Below, piece by piece: positions 9,268-20,285 of a stretch of DNA of 42,101 bases. How positions within the stretch are numbered: position 1 is the stretch's first letter; each line of letters begins with the position of its first letter. Both the position numbers and the translations under genes were made by a program. Source of the DNA: Nemertoderma westbladi (taxonomy: Eukaryota; Xenacoelomorpha; Nemertodermatida; Nemertodermatidae); NCBI GenBank assembly GCA_032718475.1, contig JAUCBJ010002694.1, positions 1 to 42,101 on the forward strand, in the 5' to 3' direction. Under the pieces are notes generated by a model, which saw only the letters and a list, made by a program, of their open reading frames with translations, made no database searches and was not told the DNA's origin.

Positions 9268-11782
9268 ATGGAATGTGAGTTTTGCGCGAATTCTTCGTTT
9301 GATAATATCGCCGGGCTGTACTATTGTACGGAATGTAACTCACAGAGTCAGCATGTCAGAGAGGAGGCTGTAGAAGATACATTCAACCAGACGAGAGGCC
9401 ACCACATCGCAGAGGCCGGGGCCGGCCGTGCAAAGACAGCCCAGAAAGCCCGGACAAAGGAAGAAAGACTTAAAGTGAGGATGGGAGAACCTTGGTTAAC
9501 GATGGATGGCTTCCAGGCGATTCTTAAGTATACAACCGAGTTACTTATAAATACATTCGACTTCGATGCGAATGTTAAGGATCACGTTGGGTTTATGTGG
9601 TTTCGGTATTTGAAGGCGTGCAATTACGCCTTTACTAAGAATCCCGTTAAACCTCCGACATTACGGGATGAACTGAACGGAGTCAGCTCAGAGATGGAGC
9701 TGTACGATAAACTATGCAACCATAGCAAAGAAGGAACCGCTGTTAAACGGAAAGCAGGTATTTAGTAGTAGTAGTAGTAGTAGTAAGCCTAACAAACTCG
9801 GGCAGTCGGGCGTAGGCATATTTGTTATAAGTGAATTCACGTCAATATAGCTAGCAAAGATCATGTCACCCTTTTTTATGTTAGGCCTATAGGAATTGGT
9901 TTGGAGTACGAAACCACTAATAATTGTCATTTGCCATTATTTGTCTGGCCATAAGTGCATTTCTGCCCTACGATAAAAACTTTGCTAAAAACATTTTGTT
10001 AAGGACAATAGGGGTGATATGATTTATTATTAGTTTATTAAATTTTTGTCAATATTACCACAAGCATAGCGAACTTAAAGTACCTGAAATACAGTCCGTG
10101 TTGTTAAGGTAGCCTTTAGTATTGCATTTAATATACCCTGTACTACTTATGTTGTAGAGGATGATGTTCATGATGAAATGGTCACGGAAAACATCGACAA
10201 TCTTGACGACCTCAACATCGACGATTATAGCGATGGTGACAACGATGATACTTCGAGTTCGAGTGGCATGGAATTATCTCCTAGAATTCACGGACGAGTC
10301 GGTTGCGGCTACCGTTCCTATCGACGCAACGTTAGTGTAATCAGCCTCGACGTTATCCTAGTCATTCTCTACCTCGCTCTCAGAAACACCAGCAGCAACA
10401 TCGAGCTAGGGGACCTCGCGAGGTGGGCCTGTCTGGGACACCTCCCTTACTGGGACGCGGGAAGCCGTCTTCCACCCCAGATGAAACTCTCAATAAAGGG
10501 TGACACTTGGACCTTCTTCCCTAGGAAGCCGCCTAGTCTGATCTTGCTCTATTGGTTATCGGCGCGTCTCCAGATCCTAATGTCGCGATCCAAGAAGCTC
10601 ACCCTCCCGGACCCCCCGCTGCTCGCGCTTGTCGGTCGGTATTTGTCCGACTCGAATCTCCCCCGCGAGATTGCGACTGTCGTCGCTTCGATCCTGGACG
10701 GGTTGATGCGATGGCCGTGTAAGCGAACCGCGTGGAGGTTGATAGCTCCGCGGAAGTTCCAAGGGAAACCCGTGTTTATTGTGATCCGGGAAGCGTACGC
10801 GGCTGCGTTGATCGTGGTCGCTTGCAAACTCCTCTTTGTCGAGGCGAATGGAGATAGTGAGGAAGATGTTGTTGATAATGAGGGTGATATAGTGGGTGAT
10901 AGCGATCCTGCAGTGCCTGTTTCAAGCGGCACTGTGAATTATTGTGGCGAATTTGGCGACGGTAGTAGCGAAATGTCCGACAGTCCATCAACAGAGTGCT
11001 GCCCACCTAGTGATTCCCCCGACGAGACTACATTCCGGCTCTCCGATTGGTTCTCCTACATGCGTTTGTGGGTTGAGCGAACGCCTCGCGTCGCCGCGGA
11101 CTTTACGCTGCGCGGGAACCACGCGGACAACCCCAGCGAACTGTGCGCGGAATACAGACGGGCGTTGCTACCTCGCTACACATCGGAGCGACTAATCTCC
11201 GGACCCAGACAGGTTCTGCGCTACAATAAACCAGACCGAGTAGCCGCCAGACAGCACATAGCCGCAATGTTTAGTGATAAGACAAGTGATAAATATGTTA
11301 ACAGAACCTCCGAAGAACCAAGTTTATACTGCCTGTGGATGAAATATAACCCAACTCCTATATCTAACGAACCGGGGTCAACCAATAAATGTTTTATTTT
11401 CTCCAGCGTTTCCCCGTATATCGAGTCCCGAGTGAAGTCTCTCGGTCGATCAGAAAGCTCCACCACATCGTTGTATTCGGTAATGTCGTTCGTTAACCTT
11501 CCCGCAGGTAACAAGGTACCGATGCTGTCCATTGCTGAACCCAGTCGTATCCCGGGATATTTACAAATTCCGGAATCGGTTCGGTTACTCCTGGACTTAC
11601 TAAGCGAGATTAGCGGTCTCTCTGTTACAACTATTCTCTATTACGTACAGGACATCGAAGGGCAGATGTTCCGGAAGGAAGGAAAGGCTATTAGTGATGA
11701 TAGTGACAGTTCCGTTGATTACGACTCCACCGGAAGCCCTGAACCGGAATCCCTTACCTTGAACCGGAATCCCATACCTTGA
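9268..11782 (+). CDS. TAF1B: TAF1B/Rrn7-like subunit of the RNA polymerase I selectivity factor (SL1), two exons
   Basis: Join 9,268-9,757 with 10,158-11,782; predicted product 704 residues. The intron is GT-AG, 400 bases, phase 1, and the reading frame continues across it (Ala-Glu-Asp-Asp). I chose the ATG at 9,268; the frame is open upstream only from a GTG, and an upstream exon is possible. The N-terminus is a zinc ribbon, C3-x2-C6-x13-C20-x2-C23, with the family's GLYYCTEC context. The GFQ-ILKYTTELL and FWxRYLKACNYAF-like blocks and KNPVKPPTLRDEL match the B-reader/linker region of TAF1B. Exon 2 gives a cyclin-like repeat (about 229-265, VILVILYLALRN...GHLPYW; about 315-395, NLPREIATVVASIL and YAAALIVVACKLLF). 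TAF1B is a TFIIB-like factor that brings Pol I to rDNA promoters in the nucleolus. Acidic inserts (about 180-195 and 392-410) make it longer than the ~590-residue human protein. The last ~13 residues and the stop are encoded by the 20-bp minisatellite. Confidence 0.87.
9758..10157 (+). other. Intron of TAF1B (phase 1) with TAG microsatellite
   Basis: The donor is GCAG|GTATTT at 9,757/9,758 and the acceptor TTATGTTGTAG| ends at 10,157. The exon leaves one base (G) and the next exon supplies AG, restoring a codon in frame. A TAG trinucleotide run of about seven copies lies at 9,764-9,785, directly after the donor. It places in-frame stops there if the intron is retained. Confidence 0.85.
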
Positions 11783-12692
11783 GCCGGAATCCCTTACCTC
11801 GAACCGGAATCCCTAACCTTAAACCGGATTCCCTTACCTTGAACCGGAATCCCTTACCTTGAACCGGAATCCCTTACCATGAACCGGAATCCCTTACCAT
11901 GAACCGGAATCCCTTACCTTGAACCGGAATCCCTTACCCTGAACCGGAATCCCTTACCTTGAACCGGAATCCCTTACCATGAACCGGAATCCCTTACCTT
12001 GAACCGGAATCGCTTACTTTAAACCGGAATCCCTTACTATGAACCGGAATCCCTTACCTTGAACCGGAATCCCTTACCTTGAACCGGAATCCCTTACCTT
12101 GAACCGGAATCCCTTACCTTGAACCGGAATCGCTTACTTTGAACCGGAATCCCTTACCTTGAACCGGAATCCCTTACCTTGAACCGGAATCGCTTACTTT
12201 GAAAACCGGAATCCCTTACCTTGAACCGGAATCCCTTAACATGAACCGGAATCCCTTACCTTGAGCCGGAATCCCTTACCTCGAACCGGAATTCCTTACC
12301 ATGAACCGGAATCCCTAACCTTGAACCGGATTCCCTTACCTTGAACCGGAATCCCTTACCTTGAACCGGAATCCCTTACCTTGAACCGGAATACCTTACC
12401 TTGAACCGGAATCCCTTACCATGAACCGGAATCCCTTACCTTGAACCGGAATCGCTTACTTTGAACCAGAATCCCTTACCAAGAACCGGAAACCCTTAAC
12501 ATGAACCGGAATCCCTTACCTTGAACCGGAATCCCTTACCTTGAACAGGAATCGCTTACTTTGAACCGGAATCCCTTACCTTGAACCGGAATCCCTTACC
12601 TGAACCGGAATCGCTTACTTTGAACCGGAAGCCCTTACCTTGAACCGGAATCGCTTACTTTGAACCGGAATCCCTTACCTTGAACCAGAATC
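11741..12692. repeat. 20-bp minisatellite overlapping the TAF1B 3' end
   Basis: About 47 tandem copies of GAACCGGAATCCCTTACCTT with point variants (CATACC, CGCTTAC, TTCC). A few length changes occur, for example the extra bases near 12,200 and a missing base near 12,600. The first 42 bases lie within the TAF1B reading frame and supply its stop codon. On the minus strand each unit contains AAGGTAAG, a strong 5'-splice-site-like sequence. Confidence 0.97.
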
Positions 12693-13747
12693 ACACTATC
12701 TGATGTTCGACAAATCATTTGACGTTGAAGCAACCTTAACCTGCTTGGGGTTAAATAGGGAATTATTTAATATCAATACTATTTGACTGAGGCCGGTTTG
12801 TGTAATTATCCTTTACATGTTGTACAATGTTGTGCTAAATTGTTTATTATCATACACGGTAATACTGTACACGTGCAATATATAATTATTGAATATTTTC
12901 ATGTAATGTTATATGTATATTATGAAGTTTGTTGGTTTTATGTGTGTTACTGCGCTAATTTCTATCACAAGCTGAGTTTTTTTTGCCAATTTTGACCCGT
13001 GAAAATAAGTTTAAAACTTTTCTATTTCACTGTGACTTGTCTATTTTTTTAATTGTACGTTTAAATGAATGTAACACGCAATGATTCCGAAACCCCAGAC
13101 TTAATGATTGGCTCAATGATCATTGATAATTGAGTTTCTGTTCATTGTAACGTGGTTCATATTTTGTTTTGAAATTAGAAAATAACCATGACCTATATTA
13201 TAGTGTTATTCTCCGCCTCTGATGATACGGACAACGCAAATAGTTCTACTCACCGTCGATTACCAGACGGAGACGAATTTTTAGCCTTTCAATTTTTAAA
13301 AGCAATTTAAAATTTTGTCTTTCGTGAAATCTCACAATTCGTATCGAAAGTATCCATTCTCCATCACATTAGCATCAACATAGTATCTTATATCATTAGA
13401 AAGTTTACTTTACCAGGATTCTAAATTTAACAATGTCTGAATTCCATTGAGAAACATGTGATTTAATTACTTTCAAAGATTACAAGAATAATCGTTGTCT
13501 CCATTTATACCAAGGACTTCTAGAAGATAATATTTATTCAGGACGCGAAGCTCGCATACAATACAGTGTTAATTTTTTTTAGAGACCGTATATTTTCTAC
13601 AACCGAGCCATACCGAAGACTACTAAATACGCCACAGAGAGCCATATTTACGTATATTTACGTTAAGACCCCTAGATCCCTTCCTATAATAAATATTTAC
13701 GTAGGGACAGATTGAGATAGCAGAAAGATTATATGAGATATGAGTTA
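12693..13747. other. AT-rich non-coding spacer
   Basis: No gene could be supported. There is a short palindrome, CAATGATCATTG, at 13,114-13,125. The segment may hold the TAF1B 3' UTR beyond the minisatellite, but no clear polyadenylation site was identified. Confidence 0.5.
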
Positions 13748-16700
13748 CAAACAGATCGGATAAAAAGATCGGACAGACAAACAGATCGGACAAAGAGATC
13801 AGACAGACAAACACATCGGACAAAGAGATCAGACAGACAAACAGATCGGACAAAGAGATCACACAGATCGGACAAAGAGATCAGACAGACAAACAGATCG
13901 GACAGAGTGATCAGACAGACAAACAGATCGGACAAAGAGATCAGACAGACAAACAGATCAGACTAAGGGATCAGACAGACAAACAAATCGGGCAAAGGGA
14001 TCAGACAGACAAACAGATCGGACAAAGAGATCAGACATACAAACAGATCGGACAATGAGATCAGACAGACAAACAGATCGGACAAAGAGGTCAGACTGAC
14101 ATACAGATCGGACAAAGAGATCAGACAGACAAACAGATCGGACAAAGGGATCAGACAGGCAAACAGATCCTATAAAGGGGTCAGACAGACAAACAGAGCG
14201 GACAAAGGGATCAGACAAACAAACATATCGGACAAATGGATCAGACTGACATACAGATCGGACAAAGAGATCAGACAGACAAACAGATCGGACAAAGGGA
14301 TCATACAGACAAATAGATCGGACAAAGGGATCAGACCGACAAACAGATCGGACAAAGGATCAGACAGACAAACAGATCGGACAGACAAACAGATCAGACA
14401 AAGGGATCAGACAGGCAACCAATTCCTACAAAGGGATCAGACAGACAAACAGATCGGACAAAGAGATCAGACATACAAACAGATCGGACAAAGAGATCAA
14501 ACAGACAAACAGATCGGATAAAGAGATCAGACAGACAATCAGATCGGACAAAGAGATCAGACAGACAAACAGATCGGACAAAGAGATCAGACAGACAAAC
14601 AGATCGGACAAAGAGATCATACAGACAAACAGATCAGACAAAGGGATCAGACAGGCAAACAAATCGGACAAAGGGATCAGACTGACAAACAGATCGGACA
14701 AAGAGATCAGACATACAAACAGATCGGACAAAGAGATCAAACAGACAAACAGATCGGACAAAGAGATCAGACAGACAAACAGATCGGACAAAGAGATCAG
14801 ACAGGCAAACAGATCGGGCAAAGAGATCAGACAGACAAACAGATCGGACAAATGGATCAGACAGACAAACAGATCGGATAAAGGGATCAGAGAGACAAAC
14901 AGAGCGGACAAAGAGATCAGACAGATAAACAGATCGGACAAAGGGATCAGACAGACAAACAAATCGGACAAAGAGATCAGACATACAAACAGATCGGACA
15001 AAGGGATCAGACAGACAAACAGATCCTATAAAGGGATCAGACAGACAAACAGATCGGACAAAGGGATCAGACAGACAAACATATCGGACAAATGGATCAG
15101 ACAGACAAACAGATCGGACAAAGGGATCAGATAGACAAACAGCGGACAAAGGGATCAGACAGACAAACAGATCGGACAAAGGGATCAGACAGAAAAACAT
15201 ATCGGACAAAGAGATCAGACATACAAACAGAGCGGACAAAGGGATCAGACAGACAAACAAATCGGACAAAGGGATCAGACAGACAAACATATCGGACAAA
15301 GGGATCAGACAGACAAACATATCGGACAAAGGGGTCAGACAGACAAACAGAGCGGACAAAGGGATCAGACAGACAAACAGATCGGACAAAGGGATCAGAC
15401 AGACAAACAGATCTGACAAAGGGATCAGACAGACAAACAGCTCGGACAAAGGGATCAGACAGAAAAACAGATCGGACAAAGAGATCAGACAGATAAAGAG
15501 ATCGGACAAAGGGATCAGACAGACAAACAAATCGGACAAAGGGATCAGACAGACAAACAGAGCGGACAAAGGGGTCAGACAGACAAACAGAGCGGACAAA
15601 GGGATCAGACAGACAAACAGAGCGGACAAAGGGGTCAGACAGACAAACAGAGCGGACAAAGGGATCAGACAGACAAACAGAGCGGACAAAGGGGTCAGAC
15701 AGACAAACAGAGCGGACAAAGGGGTCAGACAGACAAACAGAGCGGACAAAGGGATCAGACAGACAAACAGAGCGGACAAAGGGGTCAGACAGACAAACAG
15801 ATCGGACAAAGGGATCAGACAGACAAACAGATCGGACAAAGGGATCAGACAGACAAACAGATCGGACAAAGGGATCAGACAGACAAACAGATCGGACAAA
15901 GGGATCAGACAGACAAACAGATCGGACAAAGAGATCAGACAGACAAACAGCTCGGGCAAAGGGATCAGACAGAAAAACAGATCGGACAAAGAGATCAGAC
16001 AGATAAACAGATCGGACAAAGGGATCAGACAGACAAACAAATCGGACAAAGGGGTCAGACAGACAAACATAGCGGACAAAGGGATCAGACAGACAAACAG
16101 AGCGGACAAAGGGGTCAGACAGACAAACAGATCGGACAATGAGATCAGACAGACAAACAGATCGGACAAAGAGATCAGACTGACATACAGATCGGACAAA
16201 GGGATCAGACAGACAAACAAATCGGACAAAGAGATCAGACATACAAACAGAGCGGACAAAGGGATCAGGCAGACAAACAAATCGGACAAAGGGATCAGAC
16301 AGACAAACATATCGGACAAAGGGATCAGACAGACAAACAAATCGGACAAAGAGATCAGACATACAAACAGAGCGGACAAAGGGATCAGACAGACAAACAG
16401 AGCGGACAAAGGGGTCAGACAGACAAACAGAGCGGACAAATGGATCAGACAGACAAACAGATCGGACAAAGGGGTCAGACAGACAAACAGAGCGGACAAA
16501 GGGGTCAGACAGACAAACAGATCGGACAAAGGGATCAGACAGACAAACAAATCGGACAAAGGGATCAGACAGACAAACATATCGGACAAAGAGATCAGAC
16601 AGACAAACAGATCGGACAAAGGGATCAGATAGACAAACAGAGCGGACAAAGGGGTCAGACAGACAAACAGAGCGGACAAAGGGATCAGACAGACAAACAG

Positions 16701-17871
16701 AACGGACAAAGGGGTCAGACAGACAAACAGAGCGGACAAAGGGATCAGACAGACAAACAGATCGGACAAAGGGGTCAGACAGACAAACAGAGCGGACAAA
16801 GGGATCAGACAGACAAACAAATCGGACAAAGGGATCAGACAGACAAACATATCGGACAAAGGGATCAGACAGACAAACAAATCGGACAAAGAGATCAGAC
16901 ATACAAACAGAGCGGACAAAGGGATCAGACAGACAAACAGAGCGGACAAAGGGGTCAGACAGACAAACAGAGCGGACAAAGGGATCAGACAGACAAACAG
17001 ATCGGACAAAGGGGTCAGACAGACAAACAGAGCGGACAAAGGGGTCAGACAGACAAACAGAGCGGACAAAGGGATCAGACAGACAAACAAATCGGACAAA
17101 GGGATCAGACAGACAAACATATCGGACAAAGAGATCAGACAGACAAACAGATCGGACAAAGGGATCAGATAGACAAACAGAGCGGACAAAGGGGTCAGAC
17201 AGACAAACAGATCGGATAAAGAGATCAGACAGACAAACAGATCGGACAAAGAGATCAGACAGATAAACAGATCGGACAAAGGGATCAGACAGACAAACGA
17301 ATCGGACAAAGGGATCAGACAGACAAACATATCGGACAAAGAGATCAGACAGACAAACAGATCGGACAAAGGGATCAGATAGACAAACAGAGCGGACTAA
17401 GGGGTCAGACAGACAAACAGATCGGACAAAGGGATCAGACAGACAAACAGATCGGACAAAGAGATCAGACAGATAGACAGATCGGACAAAGGGATCAGAC
17501 AGACAAACAAATCGGACAAAGAGATCAGACATACAAACAGAGCGGACAAAGGGATCAGACAGACAAACAGAGCGGACAAAGGGGTCAGACAGACAAACAG
17601 ATCGGACAAATGGATCAGACAGACAAACATATCGGACAAATGGATCAGACAGACAAACAGATCGGACAGAGTGATCAGACAGACAAACAGATCGGACAAA
17701 GAGATCAGACAGACAAACAGATCGGACAAATGGATCAGACAGACAAACAGATCGGGCAAAGGGATCAGACAGACAAACAGATCGGACAAAGGGATCAGAC
17801 AGACAAACAGATCGGACAAAGGGATCAGACAGACAAACAGATCGGACAAAGAGATCAGACAGACAAACACA
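13748..17871. repeat. 30-bp satellite array with higher-order structure
   Basis: About 137 tandem units, each built from GATCAGACAGACAAACAG followed by ATCGGACAAAG. Common variants change ATCGG to AGCGG, GGGATC to GAGATC or GGGGTC, and AACAG to AACAA or AACAT. Because the unit is ten codons long and mostly stop-free, very long frames remain open on the minus strand and shorter ones on the plus strand, with decapeptide repeats such as SVCLSDPFVR or DQTDKQIGQR. Nothing supports translation. Unit variants recur with a 540-bp (18-unit) period: 16,261-16,680 matches 16,801-17,220. Confidence 0.97.
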
Positions 17872-17946
17872 AATAATCACAACGCAGACAGTCAAATAAC
17901 AAATATATAATGTAGATAGGACAATTTGATAATGCTCACCATAGCG

Positions 17947-18046
17947 AAAAATATCAACCGGCCCTATTGGGGCTCGAACCCGGTACCTAGGTTTCAAACT
18001 TCTGGTTATCATCAGCCGGGTGACTACTGAGCTACCAGACCGGATG
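17947..18046 (-). ncRNA. tRNA-like Pol III unit, left arm of palindrome
   Basis: On the minus strand: A box TAGCTCAGTAG (18,025-18,035), consensus B box GGTTCGAGCCC (17,970-17,980) and TTTTT terminator (17,947-17,951). The box spacing of ~55 is long, as in tRNAs with a long variable arm. A 7-bp acceptor-like stem can be partly drawn, but the D and T stems are imperfect. It is probably a tRNA-derived retroposon head rather than a tRNA gene. Confidence 0.55.
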
Positions 18047-18307
18047 AATATTTCGCTGTGGAGTGGAGTGGGAGATCATATTTAGGCCAACTAATCACTC
18101 AAAGGAAAGTACAAGTTCGTTATTCCCGTGCTCTGCCAGCCTGGGCTAGGCATTACGGGGTTACAGTGGTTTCTACAACACTGTATAATAGTTATTCTTT
18201 GAGGCATGGTTGCCATTTCTGGCAGAGCACGGGAATAACGAACTTGTACTTTCCTTTGAGTGATTAGTTGGCCTAAATATGATCTCCCACTCCACAGCGA
18301 AATATTC

Positions 18308-18408
18308 ATCCGGTCTGGTAGCTCAGTACACTCACCCGGCTGATGATAACCAGAAGTTTGAAACCTAGGTACCGGGTTCGAGCCCCAATAGGGCCGGTTG
18401 ATATTTTT
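18308..18408 (+). ncRNA. tRNA-like Pol III unit, right arm of palindrome
   Basis: Mirror copy of the left-arm unit: A box from 18,319 (TAGCTCAGTAC), B box GGTTCGAGCCC at 18,375-18,385 and TTTTT at 18,404-18,408. The two copies differ by a few bases between the boxes. They point away from each other, so both transcripts would run outward. Confidence 0.55.
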
Positions 18409-18454
18409 CGCTATGGAGAGCATTATCATATTGTCCTATCTACATTATATATTT

Positions 18455-18887
18455 AATTCACCGTCACTCACCCCACAACAATTCATTTATTATTATTAAA
18501 TAACAAATATGAGACTAATGAAATTAATTTCCAACTAATGAAATTAATTTACCGTTGCCATATCAACAGTTAATTAATGGAGCCGTGAAACAAAATAATC
18601 GCCTCATGGATGGCCGTATTTTGAACCGATTATGTTCGAATGTGCCAGTAATTTACAATTTTTAAAAAACATACCTTTTTTTCTTGAATTTAAATGATAA
18701 ATTATTTTCCATAGCATTTTAAATATAAATATTTATCCAGAAAAGTGTTCTGTTCAGAATGCATTTTTAGCTAGAGCCTGGGAATAGTACCTGGAATACT
18801 GATTTCGAGAATAAATTTTAAAGTAAAACTACAACGGTCAATATTCCTCTAAATACGAATCGCTTTGTATTAAGCGTTGATGGGTGA
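18455..18887. other. AT-rich non-coding spacer
   Basis: No gene, RNA or structured repeat could be supported. A short direct repeat (CTAATGAAATTAATTT) occurs near 18,515-18,550. Confidence 0.5.
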
Positions 18888-19020
18888 GTACAAAACAAAG
18901 ACTCAAGACCTGTACAAAACACATGTGTAAACTTTCGTTTGGTTCCCCCAACACGCCTCTGTAACCTGCTCCTTTAAATGGCAATGGGACCTAACGCGAC
19001 TTTACCTCTTTGTTTTGTAC
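18888..19020. mobile_element. Possible miniature inverted-repeat element
   Basis: A perfect 13-bp inverted repeat, GTACAAAACAAAG (18,888-18,900) with CTTTGTTTTGTAC (19,008-19,020), bounds 133 bases. The interior contains a 22-bp segment (18,954-18,975) whose reverse complement recurs exactly at 31,483-31,504, so part of it is a dispersed repeat. No target-site duplication was confirmed. Confidence 0.4.
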
Positions 19021-19052
19021 AGATGGTATTGTGTCTTTGCATTGTACCCACA

Positions 19053-19071
19053 CCCCCCCCCCCCCCCCCCC
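19053..19071. repeat. Poly-C tract
   Basis: Nineteen consecutive C following CATTGTACCCACA. It is a candidate G-quadruplex/i-motif and is prone to sequencing error. Confidence 0.9.
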
Positions 19072-19257
19072 AAATTTAGCGTTTCGAACATGACCATTAG
19101 TCCGTGGTGCTATTATACTACAGTGAGTTGTTCTAACACGGAGCAATACCGCCTTGCTTCAAGTATCTCAGTAAAATATTAATACTAGGCCTTACCGGTA
19201 GCTGATGTGATCGTGATCTCCAGATGTAGCATATTAAAATATAGGCCTAGGGTGAGT

Positions 19258-20285
19258 GAGGGAGACTTGACTTTAGGGGAGACTTGATTTTTTTTAATAA
19301 CTCAAAAACTATTGTAAATTATTTAACAATACCACACAAAAATGTGTAAAATACATGTTGGCTACACCCGCGCAACAATGTTTTATTACCTTTTGGTTAT
19401 TTTTTGTTTTATTGTCAATAAACGTTTTCTGGGTTCAAAAGTAAATTTTTGCCCTTTACAACGAATGAAAATTCGCATCCTTATTTTACGTGTATGTTAA
19501 TTGTAATTCACAACATGTGTTGACTAATTATTGCACTCTCCTGCCATATATTGTTTTCCAGTTTTGGTTCAGCCGGTTTGAAATTATACCAATTAATATA
19601 AAAAAAGCCCATGTGGGGGAGACATGACGCTCGAGTGTGAGGGAGACTTGAACCCGCCAATGCTGACGTCTACCTAGAGATACACCCACGTAGAGAACCA
19701 TTACACCAGAGCACTCCAACTAGTTGATTGGCACTTACACCGACGCAGCTATCAATGGATGGCTATGCTTCATGCAGTAGGAGTAGCCCCTCTCTAGACT
19801 AAACCAAACCCAGCCAAGCCAACCAACAACTCTTCCTTCCCTCTTTGCAATGTGGTAGCCCGCCAACTTGGTGATTGACAACTTAAACAAGATGCCGCTA
19901 CGTCAGAAAGCGGCACACATCAATAGAATTACAGGAAAACAATTAAAATGGTCCTGGATTGAAAATTATACAAGATGTTTATTATTAAAAAGTACCTTTC
20001 CGCGTTAAATTTTATTGCGGTTTTAATGAACTATTATTTATTTATTTCTTGTTAGGAGAACCATGTGAACGACCACCTAAATTTGTATAAATTTGGGATA
20101 ATAATTTACAAATTAATAATCGTATTTTTTGCATTTTTGCTGCTCTACTATAAAATAGACATGTTGAACATGTAATTATTACACTTCTTATGCATTTTTG
20201 AACGAATTTACAAGAATGTGAGGTGGGGTTCAAGTCTCCCACCCTAGGTGTCAAGTCTCCCCCCATTGAGGGAGACTTGACGCTT
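19258..20285. mobile_element. Candidate small transposable element bounded by GGAGACTTGA motifs
   Basis: The motif GGGAGACTTGA occurs near 19,258-19,270 and 19,280-19,290 and, with one change, near 19,617. It recurs at 19,641-19,651 and, in both orientations, at 20,228-20,282 (TCAAGTCTCCC twice, then GGGAGACTTGAC). The motif pairs bound about 1 kb. The interior is AT-rich with no long frame, apart from a tRNA-like segment. This fits a non-autonomous element with terminal motif clusters, but exact ends and a target-site duplication were not found. Confidence 0.4.
19640..19720 (-). ncRNA. tRNA-like sequence
   Basis: On the minus strand: A box TGGTGTAATGG (19,698-19,708) and near-consensus B box GGTTCAAGTCTCC (19,642-19,654) with tRNA-like spacing. 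No T-run terminator follows closely, and no proper anticodon stem was found. It is probably a tRNA-derived relic whose B-box half coincides with the GGAGACTTGA motif of the surrounding element. Confidence 0.4.

Larger units (their letters stand above)
17901..18454. mobile_element. Large palindrome / foldback element with paired tRNA-like units
   Basis: The arms 17,901-18,139 (239 bp) and 18,219-18,454 (236 bp) are near-perfect reverse complements, separated by a 79-bp loop (18,140-18,218). The outer ends read AAATATATAATGTAGATAGG. Each arm holds a tRNA-like Pol III unit facing outward. No target-site duplication is evident, and the left edge lies only ~30 bases from the 30-bp satellite. Short frames (RSYLGQLITQRKVQVRYSRALP on both strands) are arm-derived shadows, not proteins. 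Confidence 0.9.

Noticed and set aside
10549-11532. Minus- and plus-strand frames of 61-127 codons inside TAF1B exon 2
   Set aside because: They are shadows of the TAF1B coding strand, without domains or splice support.
11741-12692. CRISPR array (also considered for the 22-, 30- and 37-bp arrays)
   Set aside because: All are directly tandem with no unique spacers, and the genome is eukaryotic.
14634-18012. Minus-strand open frames of 911 and 961 codons
   Set aside because: They run through the 30-bp satellite; the unit is ten codons long and mostly free of stops in these frames, so openness follows from the repeat. Two overlapping frames are open at once.
18058-18429. Conserved short proteins (RSYLGQLITQRKVQVRYSRALP) on both strands
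   Set aside because: The same peptide arises from both arms of the palindrome and is a shadow of repeat DNA.
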